Part shown: positions 16,585 to 25,208 of the stretch, piece after piece
How the letters are laid out: each line of letters starts with the position of its first letter
Numbering within the stretch: position 1 is the stretch's first letter
NCBI RefSeq assembly: GCF_039523795.1
Contig: NZ_BAAAFZ010000009.1
Location: 1-61,622 of the forward strand
Origin: Craurococcus roseus
GTDB taxonomy: Bacteria > Pseudomonadota > Alphaproteobacteria > Acetobacterales > Acetobacteraceae
Length of the DNA: 61,622 nucleotides
Reading direction: 5' to 3'
Notes under the pieces: generated by a model
Told to the model about the DNA's origin: nothing
The model's input: only the letters and a program-made list of their open reading frames with translations
The model's database searches: none
Made by a program: the position numbers and the translations under genes

Positions 16585-16606
16585 CTACTTATACGGGTAT
16601 AAGTAG
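16585..16606. promoter_or_regulatory. Perfect palindrome upstream of the LysR gene
   Basis: CTACTTATAC-GG-GTATAAGTAG, ten-base arms without mismatch, in an AT-rich promoter-like stretch. Candidate operator for LysR autoregulation. Confidence 0.5.
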
Positions 16607-16984
16607 ATTTAGAAGTATTCAAAATGGGGAAAGCAGCTTAGGGTTACAACCAGGCACCAAGGTGCTTGTGAGACCAAAATAAAGGTCGCTGGGCGAGACG
16701 GAGGATCGGTCATGCCCGACCGCTTCACCAAGCAGGCACTTCTCGGCGCGGTGCTGCCGGCCTCCTCGCTGATGCGGCCGTGCGTGCCCCCTGTCGGAGC
16801 CGCCGCACGGCGCACGCGCCCCGTGCGGGTGGCGCTCCTCCCGCCCGGTCAGTCCACGGATGCGCCGCCGCAGCGGCGTGGCGACGCGCTGACGCGGCGG
16901 GGCCGCGTCCCGCCACGCCGCCGTTATGCCGTAAGGGCTTCCACCGCCCTGGTCATCGGCCCGGCGTGTACGCGGGATGCGCCG
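16607..16984. other. Stretch without a supported gene
   Basis: AT-rich up to about 16690, then GC-rich. A frame from ATG 16712 has a good GGAGG site, but the protein quickly becomes Arg/Pro-rich with no recognisable domain. It may be the 5' stub of a lost gene. Confidence 0.3.
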
Positions 16985-17236
16985 TCACTTCGCCTCGTCG
17001 TCCGCGAAGGCGATGGTCGCCACGCCGTCCGCCACGCCGAGGAATCGTACCCTCCGGCTCTCCAGCGCGGCGCGGATCGCCCGCAGGTTGTTCACCATGG
17101 GGATGCGGTCGCCGCGTTCGAAGTCCTGGACCACCGGGCGGGACACGTCCGCCGCCTTCGCCAATTCCTCCTGGCTCCACCCTGCCGCCGTCCTCGCGAC
17201 CCGGCATTGGATCGGGGTGAGGCCCGCCTGCGCCAT
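16985..17236 (-). CDS. Small XRE-type helix-turn-helix regulator
   Basis: 83 residues from ATG 17236 (AAGGA five bases upstream). HTH: IQCRVARTAAGWSQEELAKAADVSRPVVQDFERGDRIP (residues ~8-45), followed by VRFLGVADGVATIAFADD. It diverges from virB1 across a 250-bp gap containing a palindrome, so it probably represses itself and possibly the T4SS operon. Confidence 0.85.
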   Translation of the reverse strand: MAQAGLTPIQCRVARTAAGWSQEELAKAADVSRPVVQDFERGDRIPMVNNLRAIRAALESRRVRFLGVADGVATIAFADDEAK

Positions 17237-17263
17237 TCGATCCTTGCCCTCACCTGGATGCCG

Positions 17264-17276
17264 TGGCATTCTGCCA
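17264..17276. promoter_or_regulatory. Operator-like palindrome between the XRE gene and the virB operon
   Basis: TGGCA-TTC-TGCCA, perfect 5-bp arms, just downstream of a minus-strand TATTAT (-10-like, 17282-17277). Suitable for repression of the XRE gene by its own product. Confidence 0.45.
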
Positions 17277-17489
17277 TAATATCCTGCAAAAAGCCACGAC
17301 AAATGTTTGGCATGGCGAAGGAACATACAGCACTCCGTCAAAGGGCCGCACTGCGGGAAGCGCCGGTCGCGGTTCCGTTCCTGTGGCTGCGATGGCTGCC
17401 ACCGGTCGGCATGGTCCCCCTGCGGCATCCGATGACAAAGAGGCGGAACCGGACCAAACCTGAAGGCGCAACCGCGGCCCTCCGGCCTG

Positions 17490-18095
17490 ATGGCGGCCGG
17501 TGACGGGATGCCCGGCTTCTCGCCCATCGCGCCGGAGATGATCACTCGGGCACTCGCCGCCTGCATCGCGGCATTCCCGGTGGCGGGCGAAGCGCCGGCT
17601 CCGCGCGTGCTCGCCCACGCCGCGCACGAGAGCGGGCTCCAGCAATACGCCGTCGGCGTGAACCGGGACGGCCGGCGCGGCTTGCCGGCGGAGAGCCGCG
17701 CGTTCCGGACGGAAGCGGAGGCGGTGGCCTTCGCCCGCGCGAAGCTGGCGGATGGCCGCAGGGTCGATGCCGGCGTCATGCAGATCACGGACGCCAACTG
17801 GCCGGCCTACGGCCTCACGCTGGCGACCGTCTTCCGCGTCGAGCCGAACGTGTGCGCCGGCGCGCGCATACTCGGCGAGGCCTACCGGACCGAACGCCGC
17901 GCGGCCTGCCGGTACAACACCGGCCGCCCCGATTGCGGCAACGGCTATCCGGAGGCCGTGGACCGCGCCGCGGCCCGCCTGGCGGCTCCCGGCGCGCCGC
18001 GACCCGCCGCCGCTCCCGCCCCTGCCGCCCCTCCGCCGCCGCTCCCCGAAACCGGCCGCGGCCGCGCGGCGCGGGACGCCGTCTTCGCCCCCTGA
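17490..18095 (+). CDS. virB1: VirB1-like lytic transglycosylase
   Basis: 201 residues. A transglycosylase (SLT) domain opens peptidoglycan for assembly of the secretion channel: VLAHAAHESGLQQYAVGVN carries the catalytic Glu (about residue 51), followed by GVMQITDANWPAYGL and CRYNTGRP. The C-terminus is Pro/Ala-rich. No classical signal peptide is evident, so export may use another route or the start may be wrong (ATG 17490 or 17508). First gene of the virB1-virD4 operon; 4 bp to virB2 by the earlier possible start. Confidence 0.88.
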   Translation: MAAGDGMPGFSPIAPEMITRALAACIAAFPVAGEAPAPRVLAHAAHESGLQQYAVGVNRDGRRGLPAESRAFRTEAEAVAFARAKLADGRRVDAGVMQITDANWPAYGLTLATVFRVEPNVCAGARILGEAYRTERRAACRYNTGRPDCGNGYPEAVDRAAARLAAPGAPRPAAAPAPAAPPPPLPETGRGRAARDAVFAP

Positions 18096-18114
18096 CACGA
18101 TGGAGAACCGGACC

Positions 18115-18324
18115 ATGGTCGCCTTCCTCCAGCAGATCTCCACCTTCATCACCGGCCCGTTCGGCATCGCGCTGATCATCATCGCGGTGGCATCGTCCTT
18201 CCTCGCCGCCATGCCGCCCTTCCGCGCGGTGCCGCCGGCGTCCGGCTTCGTGGCGCTGTTCTTCGGCGCGCTCGCCTTCGCGGCGGGGTGGGCGGTCCGC
18301 ACCTTCATCAGCGTCGCGGCCTGA
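18115..18324 (+). CDS. virB2: VirB2-like pilin
   Basis: 69 residues from ATG 18115 (an upstream in-frame ATG at 18100 would add five). Two hydrophobic helices, FGIALIIIAVASSFLAAM and SGFVALFFGALAFAAGWAV, with a short polar loop: the TrbC/VirB2 pilin plan, though shorter and without an obvious cleavable signal. It would be the T-pilus subunit. Lies between virB1 and virB3. Confidence 0.8.
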   Translation: MVAFLQQISTFITGPFGIALIIIAVASSFLAAMPPFRAVPPASGFVALFFGALAFAAGWAVRTFISVAA

Positions 18325-18327
18325 CCG

Positions 18328-18642
18328 ATGGCGGAGCCCGCTCCCCTCGTCGCCGACCCGCTGTTCCTGGCCTGCACCCGGCCGACCATGAAGCTCGGCG
18401 CGCCGATGGAAGCGGCCTACGCGAACCTGTTCTGCACCATCATCGGCGGCATGGTTCTCGGCTCGCCGCTGTGGTGGCTGCTCGTGCCGGTTGTGCATGT
18501 GCCGATGGTGGCGCTGGCCAACCGCAACCCGAACTTCTTCCACGAGCTGCGGATGTGGCTCGTGACCTACGGGCAGGTGATCGGCGCCGTGTTGCCGGCC
18601 CTGCCGTCCGCCTCCACCGGGAGGATGCCCACCAGTGCGTAG
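18328..18642 (+). CDS. virB3: VirB3-like inner-membrane protein
   Basis: 104 residues. VirB3 signature: DPLFLACTRPTMKLGAPMEA, then a hydrophobic hairpin (NLFCTIIGGMVLGSPLWWLLVPVVHV). It associates with VirB4 at the base of the channel. Its last 8 bases overlap virB4. Confidence 0.9.
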   Translation: MAEPAPLVADPLFLACTRPTMKLGAPMEAAYANLFCTIIGGMVLGSPLWWLLVPVVHVPMVALANRNPNFFHELRMWLVTYGQVIGAVLPALPSASTGRMPTSA

Positions 18643-21154
18643 CCGCCGCCGTTCCGTGCTCCTCGGCGACCTGATGCCACTGGAGGAGCCGCTGACCGAC
18701 ACCACGCTCCGCCTCACCGACGGCGGCGCGTTCGCCATGTTCGGGCTGGACGGCCTCTCGGCGGAGACCGCCGACGTGGAAGAACTCAACGTCCGGCACG
18801 CGCGCGTCGAGCACACGCTGCGGAACATCGGCATCAACGACCGCCTCGTGCTGTCGCAATACGTTTGCCGCGGGATGGCGTCCCCGGCCGCGGTGCCGCC
18901 CGCTTCGCCGCTGCTGGCGCAGTGGGCACGGGACACGCACGATGAATACCGCGCGCGGCTGCTGGACCGGTCCCTCTACGCCAACCGCCTGTTCCTCGGC
19001 GTGCATCTGCGCCCCGCCGTGGCCGGGAACGAATGGCTCGACCGCCGCCGCGCCCGCAAAGGCAAGTCCGCGGACGGCGAGCGCGCGATCGACCGCGCCC
19101 GCCGCCTGGAAGACCTGTGCGGCTGGCTGGCGTCCGAGTTCGCCGACTACGGTCCGCGCCTGCTCGGCCTCGCGCCGCGCGGGCGCCAGGTCTTCTCCGA
19201 AGCCGCCGAGGCCCTGGCCTTCGCGCTCACCGGCGTGGAGCGCGAGGTGGCGCTGACCACCGGCCGCTTGGGCGACGTGGTGCTGGCCGAGGAAGTCACC
19301 TTCCACCGCGAGACCGTCGAGATGCGCGGGCCGGGCCATACCGTGTTCGCCGCGATGCTGGCGCTCCGCGAGTATCCCGCGGTCACGTCGCCGGGAATGC
19401 TGGACGCGCTGCTCTCCGCCGCCTTCCGGTTCACGCTTTGCCAGCACTACGAGCCGCTGTCGCGGTCCGGCGGCATGGGGCTCCTGACGCGCAAGCAGAA
19501 CAAGATGGTCTGGGCCGGCAGCAAGGCGTTGAGCCAGGTCGCCGAGCTGGACCGCGCCGTGGACGCGCTGGAAACCAACCGCCTCTCCATGGGCCGGCAC
19601 TGCCTCTCGCTCGCCGTGTTCTCGGACCGCGCCGGGACCGCCCTGTCCTTCCACGAACGCTTCCTGGCCGCGTTGCGCCGCGCTGGCCTGGGCGACCTCG
19701 CCGCCGACCGGGTGCGCGACACCCTGGAGGAGGTGGCCGGCAACCCGAACCGGGTGCCGCTGGCCGAGGCGGTCAACGACGCCTGGAAGCTGCTCGGCCG
19801 TTCCGGCGCTTCCGTCGCCCGGGAGAACAAGGCGCTGATGGCCGCGTGGCTGGCGCAGGTGCCGGGGAACCAACGCTACCGCTCCCGCCCCGGAGCGTGC
19901 TCGTCCCGGAACTTCGCGTCGCTGGCGCCAATGCACGCCTACCCGGCGGGTTCGGCGGTGTCGCGGTGGGGCGGGCCCATCGCCACGCTCCGCACCACGG
20001 GCGGCACCGCACACCCGTTCCACTGGCACGACGGCGACGGCGACGACGCGGTGGGCAACACCCTCATCACCGGCGAGACCGGCTCGGGCAAGACCGCCGG
20101 GACAGGGTTCCTCATCGCGCACACCGCCGGCCGTGCCGACTGCATCCTGCTCGACCACAAGCAGGGGTGGCACGCCCTGGCGCTGCACCTCGGCGGCTCC
20201 TACGGCGTGCTGGGCTCGGGGCGTCCCACCTTCGCGCCGCTGAAGGCGCTGGAGAACACCCCCCGCAACCTGGACCTGCTCAACCAACTCTTGCGCGGCT
20301 GCATCCGCCAAGGCGGGTGGCGCGACCTGACGACCGAAGAGGACCGCCTCCTGTCCCTCGGCATCGCCAGCGTCATGGAGAACGCCCCGGCGGACCGCTC
20401 CGTCGCCGAGGTCGCCGAGTTCCTGTCGCCCGATGTGGATGTGGACGGGGCCGGCGCGCGGCTGCTGAAGTGGTGCTGGGGCGGCGAACTCGGTTGGGCC
20501 CTGGACGCGCCTACGTGCTGCCTGGACCTGTCCGGCGGCATCGTCGGGCTGGACACCACCGAGCTGCTGACGAACTGCCGCGCCGCGGCGCCGGCCCTGC
20601 TTTACCTGTTCCACCGCATCGCGCTCCGCCTCGACGGCCACCGCAAGCTGCTCCTGGTGGTGGACGAGGGCTGGTCCGTGCTGCGCGATCCCGCCTTCCG
20701 CGACCCGATCGCGGCGCAGTTCCGCACCATCCGGTCGAAGAACGGCATCGTCGTGTTCATCACGCAAAGCCCGTCCGACGCGGTCGCCAGCGGCATCGCG
20801 TCCGAGTTGATCGAGCAATGCCCGAACCAGATCCACTTCCCCAACCCCCGCGCGTCGCGCGACGACTACGTGGACGGCCTCAAGCGCACGGTCGGCGAGT
20901 ACGAAGCATTGAAGGAATTGCAGAAGGGCTCCGGCCGCTTCCTGCTCTGCAAGGGCGCACGCAGCCTCGTGGCGGAGCTCCCCTTGCGCGGCATGGCCGA
21001 CCGCCTCGCCGTCCTGTCCGCCTCGGAAACCTCGCTCCGCGCCCTGGAGACGATCCCCGAAGTCGCGCGCCGCGACCCGGCCCGGCTGGGACCCGCGTTC
21101 ATCGAAGCCCGCCGCGCGGCGCGGCACCGGCAAATCGCAGAGGTGCAAACATGA
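18635..21154 (+). CDS. virB4: VirB4 secretion ATPase
   Basis: 839 residues, normal length. N-terminal CagE/VirB4 domain and C-terminal AAA-like ATPase: Walker A GETGSGKT at residues 480-487, Walker B LLLVVDEGW near 670, and downstream TQSPSDA and QCPNQIHFPN blocks. It energises pilus assembly and substrate transfer. Overlaps virB3 by 8 bp and virB5 by 4 bp, indicating translational coupling. Confidence 0.96.
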   Translation: MRSRRRSVLLGDLMPLEEPLTDTTLRLTDGGAFAMFGLDGLSAETADVEELNVRHARVEHTLRNIGINDRLVLSQYVCRGMASPAAVPPASPLLAQWARDTHDEYRARLLDRSLYANRLFLGVHLRPAVAGNEWLDRRRARKGKSADGERAIDRARRLEDLCGWLASEFADYGPRLLGLAPRGRQVFSEAAEALAFALTGVEREVALTTGRLGDVVLAEEVTFHRETVEMRGPGHTVFAAMLALREYPAVTSPGMLDALLSAAFRFTLCQHYEPLSRSGGMGLLTRKQNKMVWAGSKALSQVAELDRAVDALETNRLSMGRHCLSLAVFSDRAGTALSFHERFLAALRRAGLGDLAADRVRDTLEEVAGNPNRVPLAEAVNDAWKLLGRSGASVARENKALMAAWLAQVPGNQRYRSRPGACSSRNFASLAPMHAYPAGSAVSRWGGPIATLRTTGGTAHPFHWHDGDGDDAVGNTLITGETGSGKTAGTGFLIAHTAGRADCILLDHKQGWHALALHLGGSYGVLGSGRPTFAPLKALENTPRNLDLLNQLLRGCIRQGGWRDLTTEEDRLLSLGIASVMENAPADRSVAEVAEFLSPDVDVDGAGARLLKWCWGGELGWALDAPTCCLDLSGGIVGLDTTELLTNCRAAAPALLYLFHRIALRLDGHRKLLLVVDEGWSVLRDPAFRDPIAAQFRTIRSKNGIVVFITQSPSDAVASGIASELIEQCPNQIHFPNPRASRDDYVDGLKRTVGEYEALKELQKGSGRFLLCKGARSLVAELPLRGMADRLAVLSASETSLRALETIPEVARRDPARLGPAFIEARRAARHRQIAEVQT

Positions 21155-21906
21155 AGTCCGTCCTCCTGGCCGGCGTCGCCGCGCTGGCCTTCGCCCTGCC
21201 CCCGCGCGGGGCACGCGCGCAGTTCTGCGCCAACTGCACGCAGGAAGTCACGGAGATCATCCGCGAAGGCAAGCGCGCGATCGAGGTGGCGAAGCAGATC
21301 GGCCAAGGCGCGCAGATGATCGGCCAGGGCGTCCAGCAGATCCAGATCGCCCGCAGCACCTTCGACGCCTTCACGAACATCCACGACCTCGGCTCGGCGG
21401 TGGGCGCGTTCGGCTTGATCGGCATCCATAACCCGTTGCCGATCAATCCTTACGCCATGCAGAACCTGCTGAACGGGACCGGCGGCACGCAGGGCATGAT
21501 CTCCAACATGTCCGCGCTCCACACCGGAGCTTCTTCGGCCAACACCCGGTTCCAGGTCCCGGTCACGCACTGGGCCGGCGCATTCCTGATGGAACAGGTG
21601 TCGGCCGTCTCCGGCTCGCAATCGGCGTCGTTGCAACTGCACCAGACGGCGGCGGAGCGGGCGAACCACATCGCCGGCCTACAGGCGCAGATCGCGCTGA
21701 ACGCCGGCAACCCCGCCGCGCAAGCGTCGCTCGCCAACCAACTCGCCAGCTACCAAGCGCAGACCCAGAACCAGGCGGTCCAGGCCGCGGCGCTTTCGAA
21801 CTACAGCACGATGCGCCGGGAAGCGGCCGAACTCATCCGCGAGCAGCGGTTGCAACAGAGCTTCGAGGACGTTTTGCAAGCCGGCCGCGCGCGGGGGTTC
21901 TATTGA
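21151..21906 (+). CDS. virB5: VirB5-like minor pilin / adhesin
   Basis: 251 residues from ATG 21151 inside the virB4 stop. Signal peptide (VLLAGVAALAFALPPRGARA). The mature part begins QFCANCTQEVTEII and is mostly helical with a long C-terminal coiled coil (QTAAERANHIAGLQAQI through RREAAELIREQRLQQSFEDVL). VirB5 sits at the pilus tip. The CxxC pair at the mature N-terminus is common in TrbJ/VirB5-like proteins. Confidence 0.87.
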   Translation: MKSVLLAGVAALAFALPPRGARAQFCANCTQEVTEIIREGKRAIEVAKQIGQGAQMIGQGVQQIQIARSTFDAFTNIHDLGSAVGAFGLIGIHNPLPINPYAMQNLLNGTGGTQGMISNMSALHTGASSANTRFQVPVTHWAGAFLMEQVSAVSGSQSASLQLHQTAAERANHIAGLQAQIALNAGNPAAQASLANQLASYQAQTQNQAVQAAALSNYSTMRREAAELIREQRLQQSFEDVLQAGRARGFY

Positions 21907-22358
21907 TGCGCCGGCGCTTGTTGACGCCCGACCTCCAAGGCGGGTTCTGGGTGCTCGCCGCGGTGCTGCTCGCTTGTTCCTTCCCGGCGTCGGGGCAGGA
22001 GCGCCGCGGCGAACGCACCGCGTCGTGGTACGCCGACCGCCCGGCCGTGCTGCGCGACATCACCGAGGCGTGCCGCGACGATCCCGGCCGCCTCCGCAAC
22101 TCGCCGGACTGCATCAACGCCGCGCAGGCTCGCGTCATCGTCGCCGAGCGCATGGCCCGCGCGTCGGCCGGCACCCCGCGGAACGAGCACGAGCGCAACC
22201 GCGGGAACATGCTGCCACCGACCTCGCGGGAGTATTGGACGACGCGCCCGCAGGAGCGCGCGCAACAGATCGCGCAATGCAACCGCGCCCCGGTGGAGCG
22301 GATGCCGCCCACCAGCCTGATGCCCCGCATCTGCGCCGCGGCCCGCTCGGGGTCGTGA
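21906..22358 (+). CDS. EexN-like entry-exclusion protein
   Basis: 150 residues from ATG 21906 (overlaps the virB5 stop). Has an N-terminal membrane segment (GFWVLAAVLLACSFPASG) with a Cys, then WYADRPAVLRDITEACRDDPGRLRNSPDCINAAQA, matching the EexN motif (tryptophan, an ENPAER-like stretch, two Cys around a DPG-PDC spacing). EexN proteins stop redundant uptake of the same plasmid. In IncW/IncN-like operons they also sit between virB5 and virB6. The body is longer than most EexN proteins. Confidence 0.72.
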   Translation: MRRRLLTPDLQGGFWVLAAVLLACSFPASGQERRGERTASWYADRPAVLRDITEACRDDPGRLRNSPDCINAAQARVIVAERMARASAGTPRNEHERNRGNMLPPTSREYWTTRPQERAQQIAQCNRAPVERMPPTSLMPRICAAARSGS

Positions 22359-22364
22359 ACGCCG

Positions 22365-23351
22365 ATGCAGTGGGAAGTCTTCACCACCCTCTACAACCTG
22401 CTAGCGACGCCGCTGATCGGCGGCGTTGACGCCATGGTGGGCGCGGTCGCGCCGTGGGTGCGCGGCGTGTTGCTCGCCGGGCTGGTGGTGACGATCTCGG
22501 CCGGCCTCTTGCTCAAGTCCCTGCGTCCGGCGACCGAGCCGTTGTCGGATTTCACCGGCATGTTGCTGGCCGGCGCGCTCGCCGTGTTCGTCGCCGGCTC
22601 GGCCGTGAACTACGGCGCTTACGTCCGCGACATCCTCCTCACCACCATCCCGCAGGAGGTAGGAGGCGCGCTCGCCGGAGCGCTCGGCAACCGCGCGGTG
22701 AACGGCGCCTTCTTCGATGAGCTGTTCGCTAAGGCGTTCTTGGCGGGCCTCGCCGTGTTCCGCGCCCTGCCGTGGACGCTCGCCGCGATCCCGCTCGGGA
22801 TCCTCATCGTCCTCTATTGGATCGTCGCCGTCGCCGCCATCGCCTTCGTCTTCCTCGTTTGGCTCAAGGCGTTCGTCTTCATCGCGCTGCTCGTCGGTGT
22901 CGGCCCGGTGTTCCTCGCCCTGTTCGTGTTCCCGTGGTTCCGCGGCTTCGCGCAAGGCTGGTTCAACACCGTGGCGTCGAGCGTGGTCCTGCAAATCCTC
23001 CTCGCCGCCCTGCTCTCGCTGTTCATGACGGTGATGACGCAACTGCTCTCGCAGATCGCGGCCGAGACCCGCGGCGGCAACGAAATCGTGGCGCTGCAAC
23101 ACCTCCTCGCCGGCATGGTCGTCCTGGTCGGCGTCGGCTGGCTGGTTTGGCAGTTGCACGGCGCCGCCAACGCCATCGGACACGGCTTCTCCGGATACGC
23201 GCGCTCGCAGGGCCGGCGCTTGACCCGCCCGCCCCCTCCTCCGCCGCGCGATCCGCAGCCGTTGCCGCCCGGCAACCCGTCCGTGCCACCTCCCTCGGAT
23301 GCCGGCCACCGCCGCCAGCAGCCGCCCGGCCCCTCCCTCTCCAATACATGA
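22365..23351 (+). CDS. virB6: VirB6/TrbL polytopic channel protein
   Basis: 328 residues with six or more transmembrane helices, including YWIVAVAAIAFVFLVWLKAF and VGVGPVFLALFVFPWFRGFAQGWF, the most conserved VirB6 loop. Pro-rich cytoplasmic tail (PPPPPPRDPQPLPPG). It forms part of the inner-membrane translocation pore. Its stop overlaps the start of virB7. Confidence 0.92.
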   Translation: MQWEVFTTLYNLLATPLIGGVDAMVGAVAPWVRGVLLAGLVVTISAGLLLKSLRPATEPLSDFTGMLLAGALAVFVAGSAVNYGAYVRDILLTTIPQEVGGALAGALGNRAVNGAFFDELFAKAFLAGLAVFRALPWTLAAIPLGILIVLYWIVAVAAIAFVFLVWLKAFVFIALLVGVGPVFLALFVFPWFRGFAQGWFNTVASSVVLQILLAALLSLFMTVMTQLLSQIAAETRGGNEIVALQHLLAGMVVLVGVGWLVWQLHGAANAIGHGFSGYARSQGRRLTRPPPPPPRDPQPLPPGNPSVPPPSDAGHRRQQPPGPSLSNT

Positions 23352-23521
23352 GGAAAGACATGCGCCTCGCCGCCGCCTTCGTGGTCCTCGCGTCGCTCGC
23401 CGCTTGCTCGGACGGCCCGCGGAAGCTCGCCGAGCCGTCCGGGCCGGTGTTCCGCCTCAATCCGGAGAGCTGGGCCGAAGCCGAGCGCTCCGCGCTGCCG
23501 CCGGTGGCGTCCGCCCGATGA
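23348..23521 (+). CDS. virB7: VirB7-like small lipoprotein
   Basis: 57 residues from ATG 23348 (ATGA overlap with virB6), or 53 from ATG 23360, which has AGGAAAG upstream. Signal with lipobox: LAAAFVVLASLAAC-S, so a lipid-anchored outer-membrane protein. The mature 35 residues include VFRLNPESWAEAE. VirB7 stabilises VirB9 in the core complex. Easy to miss because it lies inside larger out-of-frame ORFs; it ends in an overlap with virB8. Confidence 0.8.
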   Translation: MRKDMRLAAAFVVLASLAACSDGPRKLAEPSGPVFRLNPESWAEAERSALPPVASAR

Positions 23522-24264
23522 GCGCCGCCGTCCGCCTCGCCCCCGGCACCATGAAGCACGAGCCGCTGACGCCGGAGGCCGCCAAGGCGGCGATGCAAGG
23601 CGCCGGCCCGCGCGCCGACGAGATCGAGCACTCGCGCCGCGCCTTCCGCAAGGCGGGGTGGATCGTCGGCGGGGTCGGATCGCTGGTCGGCCTCCTGGGC
23701 GTCGGCGCCGCCGCGTGGGTGGTGGTGCGGGCGGAGCCGACACGGACGCACTTCGCGCTGGTGGACAGCGTGACGAGCCGCGTCACCGCCACCGTACCCG
23801 CGACCGACGCGCCGCGGCTGTTCAGCGACGACACCGCGCGCCAGTACCTCCGCGCCTTCGTGGAGAACTGCGACGGCTACCTGCGCCCGGCCGTCACGCA
23901 GATGCTGGAGCGCTGCACCACGCTGATGAACCCGGCGATGCAGAGCCGGTACAGCGACGGGTTCCGGCTGTCCAACCCGCAGAGCCCGCAGCGCATCTAC
24001 AACGCGCTGAACGCCAGCGTCCTGCCGAACAACTTCCGCTTCTCCGCTTACCCGGGCGAGGGCCGGATCAAGACCTGGATCGTGCGCTACACGCGCTGGG
24101 AAGTGTCGAGCGCCGGACAGGGCGCGCCTCGCGACTACGCGGCGACGGTGCATTTCGAGTGGCGCCCCGAACTCTCGATGACGAAGGAAGCGCGCGAGAT
24201 CAACCCCGCCGGCTTCCAGGTCGTCGGCTACAGCTTCGAACCCGACAAGGGGCAGGGCCAATGA
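23518..24264 (+). CDS. virB8: VirB8 inner-membrane assembly protein
   Basis: 248 residues from ATG 23518 (overlaps the virB7 stop; ATG 23551 is possible). One N-terminal membrane helix (IVGGVGSLVGLLGVGAAAWVVV), then the periplasmic NTF2-like domain: DDTARQYLRAFVENCDGY, NNFRFSAYPGEGRIKTWIVRYTRW and INPAGFQVVGY. It nucleates the channel and contacts VirB9/VirB10. Confidence 0.93.
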   Translation: MSAAVRLAPGTMKHEPLTPEAAKAAMQGAGPRADEIEHSRRAFRKAGWIVGGVGSLVGLLGVGAAAWVVVRAEPTRTHFALVDSVTSRVTATVPATDAPRLFSDDTARQYLRAFVENCDGYLRPAVTQMLERCTTLMNPAMQSRYSDGFRLSNPQSPQRIYNALNASVLPNNFRFSAYPGEGRIKTWIVRYTRWEVSSAGQGAPRDYAATVHFEWRPELSMTKEAREINPAGFQVVGYSFEPDKGQGQ

Positions 24265-25208
24265 AGAACTTCCTGGTGACCACCGCGGCGGCGGTGGCGG
24301 CGGCCCTGCCCGCCCACGCCCTCGACGTCCCGGAGCGCATCAACCCGGACGAGCCGCACATGCGGCGGCAGGTCTACAACCCCGCCGGCCGCACGCACCT
24401 GGTGCTGACCATGGGGCGCTCCGCCATCCTCACCTTCGGCCAGGACGAGCAGGTCAAGCGCGTCATGTTCGGCACCGAGGGACTGATGAGCGGCCCGAAG
24501 CCGCAGGACGTCCAGGGCGGCGGCGGACAGGGCGCGACGATCGGCAACAACCTCCCGCTCTGGGGGGACGCGGTGGGCGTCACGACGCTGCAAGTCATCA
24601 CGCACCGCCCCGGGCATCCCGACCGGCCCTACCAGTTCACCGCCGAGGTCCGGCAGTTGCCGGCGACCTGTGCCGGCGGCCTCGACACGCGCCGCTGCTC
24701 GGAAGACCCCGACGCCGTCTTCGGCCTCACCTTCGTGTATCCAGAGGACGAGCGGCAGCGCCGCGCCACGGCCGCCGCCGAGGCCCGGCAGAACAACGCC
24801 GTCCGCTCGCGGGCGGTCCGCGAGCAGCGCGAGACGCAAACCGCGCGCGACCGCCTCGCCGTGGATTTCCGTTGCCTGAACGAGCTTTACGAGGCGCAAG
24901 GCAGCGCGTCCATCGTGCCGGACAAGACGTGCGACGACGGGCAGGCGACGGGTTTCCTGTTCCGCGGCAACCGCCCCGTGCCCGCCGTCTTCCTGATCGG
25001 CGCGGACGGCAAGGAACAGTCCGTGCGGCCCGCCATGCACGGCGACTGGATGGTGGTCCCGGCGCTGCGCGGCGAGATGCGGCTCCGCCTCGGCGGCGCG
25101 GTGCTGGCGGTGTGGAACCGCCGGCTGGACGCGATCGGCCGCAACCCCGGCACCGGCACGTCGAGCCCCGACGTGATCCGCGAGGTGGTGGAGGCGCGGA
25201 GCCAGTGA
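24261..25208 (+). CDS. virB9: VirB9 outer-membrane core protein
   Basis: 315 residues. Signal peptide (residues 1-20), N-terminal domain (RQVYNPAGRTHLVLTMGRSAILTFG, LPLWGDAVGVTTLQVITHRPG), then the C-terminal VirB9/CagX beta domain (LFRGNRPVPAVFLIGADGKE, MHGDWMVVPALRGEMRLRLG). It forms the outer-membrane ring with VirB7 and VirB10. Overlaps both neighbours by 4 bp. Confidence 0.93.
   Translation: MKNFLVTTAAAVAAALPAHALDVPERINPDEPHMRRQVYNPAGRTHLVLTMGRSAILTFGQDEQVKRVMFGTEGLMSGPKPQDVQGGGGQGATIGNNLPLWGDAVGVTTLQVITHRPGHPDRPYQFTAEVRQLPATCAGGLDTRRCSEDPDAVFGLTFVYPEDERQRRATAAAEARQNNAVRSRAVREQRETQTARDRLAVDFRCLNELYEAQGSASIVPDKTCDDGQATGFLFRGNRPVPAVFLIGADGKEQSVRPAMHGDWMVVPALRGEMRLRLGGAVLAVWNRRLDAIGRNPGTGTSSPDVIREVVEARSQ

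Noticed and set aside
16712..17503. 263-codon plus-strand ORF before the virB operon
   Set aside because: Good ribosome site, but the product loses protein-like composition after about 20 codons and overlaps the XRE gene on the other strand.
18440..21214. 924-codon minus-strand ORF opposite virB4
   Set aside because: An antisense shadow of virB4: the plus strand has Walker motifs, operon coupling and normal length, the minus product no recognisable domain.
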